Shown here: in pieces, positions 1-9,165 of the stretch
Position numbering within the stretch: position 1 is the stretch's first letter
How the letters are laid out: each line of letters begins with the position of its first letter
Assembly: GCF_000718785.1 (NCBI RefSeq)
Contig: NZ_JOCA01000032.1
Coordinates: 1 to 62,208, forward strand
Direction: 5' to 3'
Length of the DNA stretch: 62,208 nucleotides
Origin: Streptomyces sp. NRRL WC-3626
Lineage (GTDB): Bacteria > Actinomycetota > Actinomycetes > Streptomycetales > Streptomycetaceae
Position numbers and translations under genes: made by a program
Notes under the pieces: model-generated
Database searches by the model: none
Seen by the model: only the letters and a program-made list of their open reading frames with translations
What the model was told of the DNA's origin: nothing

Positions 1-36
1 CCGCTGGGGCGGCACGGGTGGGCGCGACGGCACCCC

Positions 37-266
37 GCAAGCGCCGGGCCGCGCGAACATCCCCCGGTTCCCCCACGCGGAGCGCCTCGCAAGCGCCGGG
101 CCGCGCGGACATCCCCCGGTCTCCCCCCACGCGGAGCGCCTCGCAAGCGCCGGGCCGCGCGAACATCCCCCGGTTCCCCCACGCGGAGCGCCTCGCAAGC
201 GCCGGGCCGCGCGGACATCCCCCGGTCTCCCCCCCACGCGGAGCGCCTCGCAAGCGCCGGGCCGCG
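37..266. repeat. GC-rich tandem repeat, four units of 52-55 bp plus a partial fifth
   Basis: Units begin at about 37, 89, 143, 195 and 250, each starting GCAAGCGCCGGGCC. They alternate between an A form (GAACAT, then GGTTCCCCC) and a B form (GGACAT, then GGTCTCCCCCC), so the order is A-B-A-B plus the start of a fifth copy. Unit lengths of 52, 54, 52 and 55 are not multiples of three, so this is unlikely to be a protein repeat. There are no unique spacers, so it is not CRISPR. The rest of positions 1-382 holds no gene I can support. The function is unknown. Confidence 0.75.
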
Positions 267-382
267 CCGGCCCGCACACAACGGCACCCCCAGAAGAGGC
301 ACCCGGCGGCACCCCGGGTTGACCCCCGTCAGATGGGGCACTCAGTGCTCACCGACACCACCCACCTCCCCGGGAGGCCGAC

Positions 383-895
383 GTGGCGGTCCGCCATCGT
401 CTGATCCGCACACCCCCGCACACCGTCTGGTCCGTCCTGGCGGACGGCACCCGCTACGCGGAATGGGTCGTAGGCACAGCGACCTCGAAACCCGTCCACG
501 GCCACTGGCCCCGCCTCGGCTCGGCGATCGGCTTCGAGATCCGCCTCGGCCCCCTGAGCCTCACCAACGAGACCATCGTCCGCCGCTGCGTCGAGGGCGA
601 GATCCTCGAACTGGAGGCCAAGGCCGGCCCCCTCGGCACGGCCCGCATAGCCATCGAGCTGCGCTCCTGGGGCGACCACAGCCTGGTGATCGTCGACGAA
701 CACCCCCTGCGCGGCGCCGGCGGCCTGGTGCACAACGTCGCCGTGGATGCCCTGATCCAGCTCCGTCACCGAGCCATGCTCGCCAGGCTGGCCACCCTCT
801 GCGAAACCCAGGAAGCCGAGGCCGAACACCACCGCACACTGGGCCAGGTCGTCTCCACCGACCCCGCCCCCGACGGCGGAGGCCCCCATGCCTGA
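383..895 (+). CDS. SRPBCC (polyketide cyclase/START-like) family protein
   Basis: A 170-aa soluble protein with the START/SRPBCC helix-grip pattern: an N-terminal strand followed by a Trp-containing helix (PHTVWSVLAD), alternating strands in the middle, and a long C-terminal amphipathic helix near residues 115-145. The GTG start is chosen because GGGAGG sits about 6 nt upstream. The stop overlaps the next gene by 8 nt, so it is probably translationally coupled to the FAD oxidoreductase. Family members bind hydrophobic ligands, and the neighbouring carotenoid-like oxidoreductase suggests a lipid or isoprenoid ligand. That role is inferred. Confidence 0.75.
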   Translation: MAVRHRLIRTPPHTVWSVLADGTRYAEWVVGTATSKPVHGHWPRLGSAIGFEIRLGPLSLTNETIVRRCVEGEILELEAKAGPLGTARIAIELRSWGDHSLVIVDEHPLRGAGGLVHNVAVDALIQLRHRAMLARLATLCETQEAEAEHHRTLGQVVSTDPAPDGGGPHA

Positions 896-2534
896 CGCCG
901 TGGTCATAGGCGCCGGCCCCAACGGACTCGTCGCGGCCAATCTCCTCGCCGACGCCGGCTGGAGCGTCGAGGTGCTGGAGGAACAGCCCGTCCCCGGCGG
1001 CGCCGTACGGCACGACCGGGGCGTCGAGCCCGACTTCGTCAGCGACCTCTGCAGCTCCTTCTACCCCCTCGCCGCCGCCTCCCCGGTCCTCACCGGTCTG
1101 CGCCTGGAGGAACACGGCCTGCGCTGGAGCCACGCCCCGCAGGTCCTCGCCCACCCGCTGACCGACGGCAGGTGCGCGGTCCTCGACCGCCGTGTCGACG
1201 CCACCGCCGACTCCCTGGAGGCCTTCGCACCGGGCGACGGCGCCGCCTGGCACCGGCTGCACGAGGTGTGGGAGACCCTGCGGCCGGCCCTCGTCGACGC
1301 CCTGTTCACCCCATTCCCGCCGGTGCGGTCCGCGGCCCGGCTGGCCGTCCGGCTGCGCGGCACCGGCGGGCTGCGGATGGCGCGCACCCTCGTCCTGCCG
1401 GTGCGCCGGCTGGGGGAGGAGGAGTTCCGCGGCGAGGGCGGAGGACTGCTCCTGGCCGGCAACGCGCTCCACGCCGACCTCGCCCCGGAGGCCGCCGGCA
1501 GCGGAGGCTTCGGCTGGCTGATGTCGATGCTCGCACAGACGTACGGATTCCCCGTCCCGGCCGGCGGCGCCGGAGCCCTCACCGAGGCCCTGACGCGCCG
1601 CCTGCGCGCACGCGGCGGCGTGCTGCGCTGTGACACACGCGTCGACCGGATCCTCGTACGCGACGGAAGGGCGGCCGGAGTGCGCACGGCGGGCGGCGAC
1701 ACGGTCCGGGCCCGCCGGGCCGTCCTCGCGGACGTGGCGGTACCCGCCCTGTACCGCGACCTCCTCGGTCCGCAGGACGTCCCCGCCCAGCTGCTGTCCG
1801 ACCTGCGGCGCTTCCAGTGGGACTTCGCCACCTTCAAGGTCGACTGGGCGCTGGACGGCCCGGTGCCCTGGCAATGCGAGCAGGCCGCGGGCGCCGGAAC
1901 CGTCCATCTCTCGGACGGCCTCGGCGAGCTGACCCGCTTCGCCGCCCAGCTCGCCACCGGCAGTGTCCCGGACCGCCCCTTCTGCCTCTTCGGCCAGATG
2001 ACCACCGCCGACCCGTCCCGCTCCCCCCGCGGCACCGAGTCCGCCTGGGCCTACACCCATGTGCCCCACGACGTCACCGGCGACGCCGGCGGCGAGTCCC
2101 TCACCGGCGGCTGGGACGCCAGGGAGCGGGAACTGATGGCCGACCGTGTGGAGCGCCAGGTGGAACGTTTCGCGCCCGGCTTCCGGACACGGGTGCGGGC
2201 CCGGCGCGTCCTCGCACCGCCCACCCTCCAGGCCCTCGACCGCAATCTGCACGGCGGCGCCATCAACGGCGGCACGGCGGCCATGCACCAGCAACTGCTC
2301 TTCCGCCCGCTCCCCGGTACCGGACGCCCCGAGACCCATGTGAAGGGCCTCTACCTGGCGTCCGCCGGCGCCCACCCCGGCGGCGGTGTGCACGGCGCGC
2401 CGGGCGCCAACGCCGCACGGGCCGCGCTGCGCCGGCCGTTCGCGCCGGCCCTGGCCGGCACCCAGCGACTGCTGGCCCGCCGCGACCGCACCGGCCGCAG
2501 ACAAGCCGGCACGTACGACGGCGGCGGCACATGA
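888..2534 (+). CDS. NAD(P)/FAD-dependent oxidoreductase, phytoene desaturase-like
   Basis: A 548-aa flavoprotein. The N-terminus has the FAD Rossmann motif VVIGAGPNGL followed by an acidic strand end. The C-terminus carries the GGGVHGAPGANAA segment typical of the CrtI/CrtO-like desaturase-isomerase superfamily. The ATG is preceded by GGCGGAGG. It lies second in a compact operon with an SRPBCC protein, an unknown protein and an SDR, convergent with the crt genes. It is not the crtI of this locus, which is at 5924-7453. It may oxidise a carotenoid or another apolar substrate, but the substrate cannot be read from sequence. Confidence 0.8.
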   Translation: MPDAVVIGAGPNGLVAANLLADAGWSVEVLEEQPVPGGAVRHDRGVEPDFVSDLCSSFYPLAAASPVLTGLRLEEHGLRWSHAPQVLAHPLTDGRCAVLDRRVDATADSLEAFAPGDGAAWHRLHEVWETLRPALVDALFTPFPPVRSAARLAVRLRGTGGLRMARTLVLPVRRLGEEEFRGEGGGLLLAGNALHADLAPEAAGSGGFGWLMSMLAQTYGFPVPAGGAGALTEALTRRLRARGGVLRCDTRVDRILVRDGRAAGVRTAGGDTVRARRAVLADVAVPALYRDLLGPQDVPAQLLSDLRRFQWDFATFKVDWALDGPVPWQCEQAAGAGTVHLSDGLGELTRFAAQLATGSVPDRPFCLFGQMTTADPSRSPRGTESAWAYTHVPHDVTGDAGGESLTGGWDARERELMADRVERQVERFAPGFRTRVRARRVLAPPTLQALDRNLHGGAINGGTAAMHQQLLFRPLPGTGRPETHVKGLYLASAGAHPGGGVHGAPGANAARAALRRPFAPALAGTQRLLARRDRTGRRQAGTYDGGGT

Positions 2535-2577
2535 CCGATGCCCGACGACCCCCTCGATCCCCGGCGGAGGCGAGACG

Positions 2578-3039
2578 ATGACCCCACCCGACGACGGCCC
2601 CGACCTCGCCCACCGGCGCCCCGAGGGCGTCGGCGACACCACGGTCGCGGCGCTCGGCTCCCTGTCGAAGGCACTGGAGACGACCGAGCGCGCCCGCGGC
2701 CACCTCTACGGCTTCCACCAGCTCACCGGCACCGCCGACCTCGAACTCGACCGCGCCGTCGAACTGCTGACCGAAGCCGGCCATCCGGACTGGGCGGAGA
2801 CGGTACGCACCCAGGTCCTGGGCCGCAACGTCATCCCCGGACACTGGACGTTCCAGATCGTCGAGGACTACGACGCCACCTACTACGAGCCGTTCAAGGA
2901 GATCGAACGGGCCGCCGTCGAGGAACTCGCCGAGGGCCGGCAGCATCTCCACGAGGCCGAGATGAAGGAGGCCCGCCGGACCGTCGGCCACCCCGACCAC
3001 ACCGCCCGGCCCGGGCCCGGCGAGGGGAGCCGGGGATGA
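2578..3039 (+). CDS. Conserved actinobacterial protein of unknown function (153 aa)
   Basis: I do not recognise a characterised family. The protein is small, acidic and largely helical: a Glu/Leu-rich first half (residues 20-70), a central HWTFQIVEDYDATYY segment rich in aromatics, and a charged C-terminal helix. It has no signal peptide or membrane segment. The internal ATG at 2578 is chosen over upstream starts because GGCGGAGGCGA lies just ahead and the upstream extension looks non-coding. It ends in an ATGA overlap with the SDR gene, so it belongs to the same operon and probably assists its enzymes. Confidence 0.7.
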   Translation: MTPPDDGPDLAHRRPEGVGDTTVAALGSLSKALETTERARGHLYGFHQLTGTADLELDRAVELLTEAGHPDWAETVRTQVLGRNVIPGHWTFQIVEDYDATYYEPFKEIERAAVEELAEGRQHLHEAEMKEARRTVGHPDHTARPGPGEGSRG

Positions 3040-3917
3040 GCCACGGCCCGCTGCGTGACCGTACCGTCGTGATCACGGGCGCCGCCCGCGGTATCGGCGC
3101 GGCCCTGGCCCGCGACCTCGCCCGGCGCGGCGCCAGGATCGCGCTGCTCGGCCACGAGGGGCCCCTGCTGGCCGCGGTGGCGGACGGTCTGCCCACCGCG
3201 ACCCGGGTGTGCGAGCTCGACATCACCGACGAGGCCGCGCTGGAGCGGGCGGCCGTGGAGGTCGGCACACACCTCGGCACCCCCTCCGCCGTGGTGGCCA
3301 ACGCCGGCGTCGCGGAGGGCGGCCCCTTCGTCACCTCGGACCCCGCCGTGTGGCGACGCGTGATCGACGTCAACCTGACGGGCAGCGCGGCCACCGCCCG
3401 CGCCTTCCTGCCGGACCTGATGGCGACGCAGGGCTACTACCTCCAGGTCGCCTCGCTGGCCTCGATCGGCGCCGCCCCGATGATGAGCGCCTACTGCGCC
3501 TCCAAGGCGGGCGTGGAGGCCTTCGCCCACTCCCTGCGCGCCGAAGTGGCACACCACGGCGTCGCCGTCGGGATCGGTTATGTCAACTGGACCGACACCG
3601 ACATGATCCGGGACGCCGACCGCCACCCCGTACTGCGCGAGCTGCGCGGGCACATGCCGCCGCCGGCCCGGCGCCTGTATCCGGCGGACCGGGTCGCAGC
3701 CCGGCTCGCGGCCGGGGTGGAGCACCGCAGCACGGCCGTCTACGTGCCCCGCTGGCTGCGTCTGGCCCAGGCGGCACGCGCCGCGCTGCCCCCGGTCGTA
3801 CTGCGCGTGTCCCGCCGGGAGCTGGCCCGCCTGGAGGCCGAGGACCCCCTGCGGCACACCGGGCTCCTCGGCGCCGGCGGCGCCGCCGACCTGACCGGGC
3901 GCCCCACGCGCCCCTGA
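3036..3917 (+). CDS. Short-chain dehydrogenase/reductase
   Basis: A 293-aa classical SDR. Visible features are the cofactor motif TGAARGIG (residues 14-21), NAG at 89-91, catalytic Ser about 140, and the YxxxK pair Tyr153/Lys157. The C-terminal extension beyond residue 230 is basic and rich in Arg and Ala, longer than a minimal SDR. The ATG overlaps the previous stop (ATGA). It is the last gene of the SRPBCC/FAD-oxidoreductase operon and converges on the carotenoid genes 10 bp away. It probably performs an NAD(P)-dependent alcohol/ketone step on the operon's unknown substrate. Confidence 0.85.
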   Translation: MSHGPLRDRTVVITGAARGIGAALARDLARRGARIALLGHEGPLLAAVADGLPTATRVCELDITDEAALERAAVEVGTHLGTPSAVVANAGVAEGGPFVTSDPAVWRRVIDVNLTGSAATARAFLPDLMATQGYYLQVASLASIGAAPMMSAYCASKAGVEAFAHSLRAEVAHHGVAVGIGYVNWTDTDMIRDADRHPVLRELRGHMPPPARRLYPADRVAARLAAGVEHRSTAVYVPRWLRLAQAARAALPPVVLRVSRRELARLEAEDPLRHTGLLGAGGAADLTGRPTRP

Positions 3918-3927
3918 CACCGGCCGG

Positions 3928-4929
3928 TCAGCCGGGGAAACGCCCCGTGGAACGCAGTGACCAACGGCGCTCCGCATAGGCCAGGTCGTCGCGCCACAGC
4001 CGCCCCGCCACGGCCCGTACGAGCGGACGCAGCAGCGGTGCGGCCCCCCGCGCCAGGGCGAACCCCGGACGGCCGGACGCCGCCACCACCGCCTCGACGA
4101 CCGCCGTACGAGGCCGTCCGCGGTCGTCGGATCCCAGCGGAGTGGCGTGCGACTCGACCACCGACCCCGCACCCTCCCCCTCGGTGATGTGCATGACGAC
4201 GGTGCGCGGCTCGGGCGCGGTGAACACCGCGCGGACCGGCACCACCAGCCGGCCCGCCACCTTGAACGACACGTCCACGGTGAAGCCGTCCTCCCCGCCG
4301 TCCGCGCCGTCCGGAGTGCCCGTCACCGTGAGATCGACGAACGAGTACGGGTGCAGCCAGGCCCCGTGCCAGGGATCCAGCCGGTTGGCCACCACGTCCT
4401 CGGGCTCGCACACCCCCACCGCCGTGTGGACGGCCGTCAGGGCGCGCCCCCGGGCCGGCCTCCGCGGCACCACCGGCGCGTCCAGCGGCGGTTCGCCGCC
4501 CGCCGCGTCCAGCCGCACCCACACCAGCACGCCGTCGTCGTACGCCGGGAACGGCTCCCAGCCGGCGAAGGACCCGCCGTCCAGGGCGAGTCCGTGCCAG
4601 CGGCACACCAGGGTGCCGCAGCGCACGCGGCCGTCCCCCAGGGGCGCTCCCAGGTGCGGGCAGATCCCGGGCCCGGCGACCGGGCGGCCCGCCGCGTCCC
4701 GCCACAGCACCACCTCCCGTCCCGCGACGGTCCGCGCCAGCGGACGGTCGTCGCGTACGGCGCGGGAGGCGCCGACGACGTACCAGTTCCCGGACGGACG
4801 CGCGCGGGCCCGTTCCAGTGCCCCGGCGATCAGGGCCGGCCGGGCCTCGCGCCAGGTGGGGGACTGCCGTTCCCACGGCACCGCGTGTCCGCGCAGGGAC
4901 AGCGGCAGGCGCCGCCGCCCGGAGCTCAC
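3928..4929 (-). CDS. Rieske [2Fe-2S] domain protein (DUF5914-like) in the crt operon
   Basis: A 333-aa protein with an N-terminal Rieske ferredoxin domain whose ligands are visible as CPHLG and CRWHG around residues 110-135. A roughly 200-aa C-terminal domain resembles the DUF5914 proteins that accompany Streptomyces carotenoid genes. The GTG start overlaps the crtB stop (GTGA), giving direct translational coupling in crtI-crtB-Rieske order. It is shorter than, and unlike, ring-hydroxylating oxygenase alpha subunits in its C-terminal half. A carotenoid oxygenation or electron-transfer role is inferred from context. I recall the DUF name from family knowledge; it is not computed here. Confidence 0.8.
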   Translation of the reverse strand: MSSGRRRLPLSLRGHAVPWERQSPTWREARPALIAGALERARARPSGNWYVVGASRAVRDDRPLARTVAGREVVLWRDAAGRPVAGPGICPHLGAPLGDGRVRCGTLVCRWHGLALDGGSFAGWEPFPAYDDGVLVWVRLDAAGGEPPLDAPVVPRRPARGRALTAVHTAVGVCEPEDVVANRLDPWHGAWLHPYSFVDLTVTGTPDGADGGEDGFTVDVSFKVAGRLVVPVRAVFTAPEPRTVVMHITEGEGAGSVVESHATPLGSDDRGRPRTAVVEAVVAASGRPGFALARGAAPLLRPLVRAVAGRLWRDDLAYAERRWSLRSTGRFPG

Positions 4930-5927
4930 GCGACCACCTCGGAAACCGGCGGCCACGGGCCGGACGGCAGGACGTCCGGCCGCCGGCCGCCGCCGTGGGC
5001 CCGCAGCCGCGCGGCGGCCACCCGCGCGAGGCCGTCCGCGGCCACCACGGCACGGCGCCGGCGCGGCACCACCGCCCGCCGGTGCAGCACCGACCAGCCG
5101 TCGCGCGCCACCGCGTCCAGGATCGAGCCGTACAGCACGAACGCCGCGCGGATGCACGGCCGGGACACCGGGTCGAGCATCGCGAGCCCCGGTGCCGCCT
5201 CCCCGTACACGCCGCGCGTGAGTGCCCCGAACTCCTTCAGCGCGGAGGTGACGCGCCGGTCTCGGCGGCCCGTGTCCCGGCACCAGCGCAGCAGTGCCCG
5301 GTGGGCGCCGTGCGCGGCGAGCAGGTCCGCGGGCAGGTACACCCGGCCCCGGTCGAGGTCCTCGCCCACGTCCCGCAGGAAGTTGGTCAGCTGGAAGGCG
5401 ACCCCGAGGGCGGCGGCGTGCGGGGCCGCCGTCTCGCGCGGGACGACCGTGCCGAGGACGGGCAGCATCTGCAGTCCGATGACCGCCGCCGAGCCGTGCA
5501 TGTAGCGGCGCAGAGCGGCGTAGTCGGCGTAGTCGGTGACCACCAGGTCGGAGCGCATGGCCGCCATGAAGTCGGTGAAGTGCCCGTGGTCGATGCCGTA
5601 CCGGTGTGCCGTGTCGGCGACCGCGCGCACCACGGGCTCGCCGCTGCCACCGTCCCGCAGACCCCGGTCCAGTTCCCGCCGGAGAGCCGACAGCTCGGCG
5701 TCCCGGCGCGCGGTGCCCGCCCCCGTGCCGAGCGCGTCGACGATGTCGTCGGCCCAGCGGGCGAAGCCGTACAGGGCGTGCACGGCGGGCCGCCGTTCGA
5801 CCGGCAGCAGCCGGGTGGCGAGGAAGTACGTCCTGCCGTGCCGGGCGTTGAGCGCGCGGCAGTGGTGGTAGGCCTCGCGCAGCGCCGGATCGGTGACGCC
5901 GGCCGCGTCGAGTTCACGGTCGGTCAT
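4926..5927 (-). CDS. crtB: Phytoene synthase
   Basis: A 333-aa trans-isoprenyl diphosphate synthase of the squalene/phytoene synthase family. It would condense two GGPP to phytoene. Both Asp-rich motifs are present: WADDIVD (Asp60/61/64) and [15 protein letters not shown]. The ATG is in an ATGA overlap with the crtI stop, and the 3' end overlaps the Rieske gene by 4 nt, so the three are one transcript. HpnC/HpnD-type squalene synthases are an alternative within the family, but the adjoining crtI, crtY and crtU make phytoene synthase much more likely. Confidence 0.92.
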   Translation of the reverse strand: MTDRELDAAGVTDPALREAYHHCRALNARHGRTYFLATRLLPVERRPAVHALYGFARWADDIVDALGTGAGTARRDAELSALRRELDRGLRDGGSGEPVVRAVADTAHRYGIDHGHFTDFMAAMRSDLVVTDYADYAALRRYMHGSAAVIGLQMLPVLGTVVPRETAAPHAAALGVAFQLTNFLRDVGEDLDRGRVYLPADLLAAHGAHRALLRWCRDTGRRDRRVTSALKEFGALTRGVYGEAAPGLAMLDPVSRPCIRAAFVLYGSILDAVARDGWSVLHRRAVVPRRRRAVVAADGLARVAAARLRAHGGGRRPDVLPSGPWPPVSEVVA

Positions 5928-7453
5928 ACGGCGGCCTCCTGCGTGGGGGTGAGTGGGCGGCGCGGCGGTCGCGGGCCGCCGGTGATCCGTGCCGCGGCCA
6001 GCTTCCCGGACAGCAGCACGGTCGGCACGCCGACACCGGGGGTGGTGCCGCAGCCGGCGAGTACGGCGTTCTCGGTGCCTCGGACCAGATTGCGGGGCCG
6101 GAACGGTCCCGTCTGGGTGAGGGTGTGGGCCGTGGCGAACGGCGTACCGGCCGCGTGCCCCTGCGCGTGCCAGTCGGCGGGGGTCACCACGCACTCCGCC
6201 TCGACGGCGGCCCCGAGCCCGGCGAGACCGCGCCGCTCCAGCTCCCGCAGCAGCGCGTCCCGGTAGCCCGGCGCCAGGTCCGTCCAGGCGGCCGGACCCG
6301 GACCGATGTCGGTGTTGGGGCAGGGCGCGAGGACGTAGTGCAGATGGCGCCCCGGCGGGGCGAGGGAGGGGTCGGTGGCGGTGGGCCGGGTGATGAGCAG
6401 CGACGGGTCGCTCATCAGCCGTCCGGTACGGGTGAGCTCGTCGAAGGTGCCGTGCCAGGCCGCGCCGAAGGACAGGGTGTGGTGCGCCAGCTGCGGCCAG
6501 GTCCGGTCGGTGCCCAGGTGCAGCACGACCGCGGAGGGGGAGTGCCGCAGTCGTAGCGGGCGGCGGGGCCGGCGGCCGAGGAGGGCGTAGGCGACGGGCA
6601 GGTCGGGGGTGAGCACGAGCGCGTCGCAGGGGACGCGGCCCCGGTCGGTGACGACGGCGGTGATCCGGCCGCCGGAGCGTTCCAGTCGGGTCACCTCGTG
6701 GCCGAACCGGAGATCGGCGCCCGCGCCGGCGGCGGCGTCCGCCATGGCCCGGGGCAGCGCGTGCATCCCGCCGCGTGGGAAGTACACACCGGCGACCGTG
6801 TCCATGTAGGCGATGACGGCGTACGCGGCCAGCGCGCGGGCCGGCGGGACGCCCGCGTACAGGGCCTGGAAGGTGAAGACCCTGCGCAGCCGCTCGTCCC
6901 GCAGGAACCGCCCCACGCGCGCGTCCAGCCGGCCGAAACCGCCGAGCGCCGCCAGCCGTACGAGGTCGGCGCCGAGCAGGCCGAGGGGCGAGTCGAAGTT
7001 GGCGTCGATGAAACGGCGCGTCTGGGCGCGGTGCAGCCGTTCCAGCCAGCCGCGCAGCCGCAGATAGCCCGCCGCCTCACGGGCACCGGCGAACCGCTCG
7101 ACCTCCGCGGCCATCGCCTCGGCCCCGGTGTGCACGTCGAGGCTGCTGCCGTCGGCGAAGCCGGCCCGGTACGCCGGGTGCAGCGGGATCAGTTCCACCC
7201 GCTCGCGCAGACTGTCGCCGACCGCGGCGAACGGCTCGTCGGCCAGGTCGGGCATGGTCAGCACGGTGGGGCCGGTGTCGATCCGGTACCCGTCGAGCAG
7301 CATGCGCCCGGCACGCCCGCCGGGCGCGGCGTCCCGCTCGACGACGGTCACCCGCCGGCCGGCGCCCAGCAGATGCAGCGCCGCCGACAGTCCGGCCAGC
7401 CCGGCCCCGACGACCACGACATGATCCGTACGCCCCGGGACACGGCGGCTCAC
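5924..7453 (-). CDS. crtI: Phytoene desaturase
   Basis: A 509-aa CrtI-type FAD desaturase converting phytoene to lycopene. The N-terminal dinucleotide motif [14 protein letters not shown] is followed by GGRAGRM and the [10 protein letters not shown] segment characteristic of CrtI. The C-terminus contains [18 protein letters not shown], the usual FAD-closing motif. The GTG start overlaps the stop of the small upstream ORF (GTGA). It leads the core of the minus-strand crt arm. Length and motifs match the bacterial family. Confidence 0.93.
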   Translation of the reverse strand: MSRRVPGRTDHVVVVGAGLAGLSAALHLLGAGRRVTVVERDAAPGGRAGRMLLDGYRIDTGPTVLTMPDLADEPFAAVGDSLRERVELIPLHPAYRAGFADGSSLDVHTGAEAMAAEVERFAGAREAAGYLRLRGWLERLHRAQTRRFIDANFDSPLGLLGADLVRLAALGGFGRLDARVGRFLRDERLRRVFTFQALYAGVPPARALAAYAVIAYMDTVAGVYFPRGGMHALPRAMADAAAGAGADLRFGHEVTRLERSGGRITAVVTDRGRVPCDALVLTPDLPVAYALLGRRPRRPLRLRHSPSAVVLHLGTDRTWPQLAHHTLSFGAAWHGTFDELTRTGRLMSDPSLLITRPTATDPSLAPPGRHLHYVLAPCPNTDIGPGPAAWTDLAPGYRDALLRELERRGLAGLGAAVEAECVVTPADWHAQGHAAGTPFATAHTLTQTGPFRPRNLVRGTENAVLAGCGTTPGVGVPTVLLSGKLAAARITGGPRPPRRPLTPTQEAAV

Positions 7454-7761
7454 CGTCCGTCCCCCTCGCCGGCTGTCCGCCCGACGGGCCGGGCGCCCGC
7501 ACCACAGGCCCCCGCGGCCCCTCCCACCGCCGCCCCGCGCCGGGCCCCGGCAGGCCCGGCGACCCGGCTCCCGGCCGGAGCCCCCGCGGCGGACGGTCCG
7601 TCAGGTGCGGGCGCCGCCGTGGTCCTCGACGGGGCGGACGGGTGCGCCCCGCGCTTCACGCGGTCGGACCGCACCCGGACGGAGGGTCCCGGCGGGCCCG
7701 CCGGGCGCGGCGCGCGCGGTGGAACCGCCGGGTCGTGGACCTTGGCCTCGGTGGGGCACAT
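7450..7761 (-). CDS. Small Pro/Ala/Arg-rich ORF at the usual crtE position; possible crtE remnant
   Basis: A 103-aa ORF with a good ribosome site (GAGGAAG, about 10 nt before the ATG) and a GTGA overlap with crtI, so it looks translated and coupled. The product is low-complexity (Pro, Ala, Gly, Arg) with no recognisable fold. In described Streptomyces crt loci the gene directly ahead of crtI is usually crtE, a GGPP synthase with two DDxxD motifs. None is present here. It may be a degenerate or internally deleted crtE, or merely a leader ORF. Confidence 0.45.
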   Translation of the reverse strand: MCPTEAKVHDPAVPPRAPRPAGPPGPSVRVRSDRVKRGAHPSAPSRTTAAPAPDGPSAAGAPAGSRVAGPAGARRGAAVGGAAGACGAGARPVGRTAGEGDGR

Positions 7762-7937
7762 CGCGGTCTCTTCCTCTCGTCGGCACGGCACATCGCTCCG
7801 GCAGGCCGGACGACCGGCGCATGCCTTCCCCTCCACGCCCGTCGTCTCACACCCGAGTGACCCGGATCCGACCGGGCACACGGACGGACACACCGGCCGC
7901 ACACGCGCGGGACGAACCACAGGAGGGAGGCGCCGTC
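7762..7937. promoter_or_regulatory. Divergent intergenic region between the two crt arms
   Basis: This 176-bp gap separates the minus-strand crtI arm from the plus-strand crtYTU arm, so it must hold both promoters. I could not identify a convincing -35/-10 pair by eye. The crtY side ends in a strong ribosome site, AGGAGGGAGG at 7921-7930. In other Streptomyces the crt genes are driven by a light-induced sigma factor (LitS), but no such gene is in this window. Confidence 0.5.
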
Positions 7938-9131
7938 GTGCTGGAGGCGGACGTCGCCATCGTCGGAGCCGGAGCGGCCGGACTGTCCCTGGCCCACCGC
8001 CTGGCCGGCGCCGCGCCCGGGCCCCGCGGGCCGTCCGTCGTCCTGCTGGACGCCCCGCCCGGCCCGCTGCGGCCGCCCCGGCGCACCTGGTGCTTCTGGG
8101 AGCCCGGCCGGGGCCGCTTCGACGCGGCGGTCACCGCGTCGTGGCAGCACCTCAGGGTGCGCCACCCCGCAGGCGCCGCGGTCGACGGCGACATCGCGCC
8201 GCTGCGCTACAAGATGCTCCGCTCCGACGACTTCGAGCACCTCGTCGCACGCCACCTGGCCGACCGCCGGACCGTGCGACGGCTGGAGGCCACCGTCGAC
8301 ACCGTGGAGGACGTCTCCGGCGGAGCCCTGGTCCGGTTCCGGGACGGCGACGGGAGCCCCCGGACCGTGCGGGCCCGCTGGGTCTTCGACTCCCGCCCCC
8401 CGGGCAGCCTGCCCGCCGCCCGCACCACGCTGCTCCAGCACTTCCACGGCTGGTTCGTCCGTACCGACCGGCCCGCCTTCGATCCCCGCACCGCGGAGCT
8501 GATGGACTTCCGCACCCCGCAGCCCGGCCGCGGACTCTCCTTCGGCTACGTCCTGCCCGTCGGCCGGCACGAGGCCCTCGTGGAGTACACCGAGTTCTCC
8601 CCCCGCCCCCTGACACCGGCCGGCTACGAGACGGCCGTACGCCAGTACGCCGAGGAGGTGCTCCGGCTGGGCGAACTCCAGGTGCTGTCCACCGAGACGG
8701 GCGTCATCCCGATGACCGACGCCCCGATGCCCCGGCGGACCGGCGAGTCCGTCTTCCGCATCGGCGCGGCCGGCGGCGCCACCCGCCCCTCCACCGGCTA
8801 CACCTTCGCCGGACTCCAGCGCCAGACACACGCCGTCGCCGCCGCCCTCCGCCAGGGCCGCAGGCCCGTTCCGCCGCCCGCCCACTCGGCCCGCTCCCGC
8901 GCCATGGACGCCGTACTGCTGCGCGCCCTGGACAGCGGCCGGGCCGACGGGCCCGCGCTGCTGTGCCGGCTCTTCGCCCGGGTGCCGATGCGGCGGCTGC
9001 TGCTCTTCCTCGACGGCCGCACCCGGCTGCACCAGGACCTCGCCATCGGTCTGCGCACGCCCGTCAAACCGATGCTCCGGTCGGCGCTGGAACTGCCCGG
9101 CCTGCCCCGCCGCCCCTTCGACGGCCCCTGA
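7938..9131 (+). CDS. crtY: Lycopene beta-cyclase
   Basis: A 397-aa CrtY-type flavoprotein that would cyclise both ends of lycopene to give beta-carotene. Visible features: the FAD motif VAIVGAGAAGLSLAH (from residue 6), FDSRP near residue 150, and GGATRPSTGYTF near residue 275. The GTG start lies 7 nt after AGGAGGGAGG. It heads the plus-strand crtY-crtT-crtU operon. The neighbouring crtU, which needs beta-rings, supports cyclase rather than another FAD enzyme. Confidence 0.92.
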   Translation: MLEADVAIVGAGAAGLSLAHRLAGAAPGPRGPSVVLLDAPPGPLRPPRRTWCFWEPGRGRFDAAVTASWQHLRVRHPAGAAVDGDIAPLRYKMLRSDDFEHLVARHLADRRTVRRLEATVDTVEDVSGGALVRFRDGDGSPRTVRARWVFDSRPPGSLPAARTTLLQHFHGWFVRTDRPAFDPRTAELMDFRTPQPGRGLSFGYVLPVGRHEALVEYTEFSPRPLTPAGYETAVRQYAEEVLRLGELQVLSTETGVIPMTDAPMPRRTGESVFRIGAAGGATRPSTGYTFAGLQRQTHAVAAALRQGRRPVPPPAHSARSRAMDAVLLRALDSGRADGPALLCRLFARVPMRRLLLFLDGRTRLHQDLAIGLRTPVKPMLRSALELPGLPRRPFDGP

Positions 9132-9165
9132 CCCGCCCACCCGGCACCCCCGCCCCGGAGACCCC

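Noticed and set aside
37..266. CRISPR array
   Set aside because: Units are contiguous tandem repeats with no unique spacers and no cas genes nearby.
18..404. 128-aa plus-strand ORF over the tandem repeats
   Set aside because: Repeat lengths are not multiples of three, composition is Arg/Pro/Ser low complexity, and it overlaps the real SRPBCC start.
561..2642. 693-aa minus-strand ORF opposite the FAD oxidoreductase gene
   Set aside because: Gly/Ala/Arg low-complexity shadow reading frame produced by high GC; the plus strand carries a protein with clear motifs.
4926..5927. HpnC/HpnD squalene synthase of a hopanoid locus
   Set aside because: No other hopanoid genes are present and crtI, crtY and crtU are adjacent.
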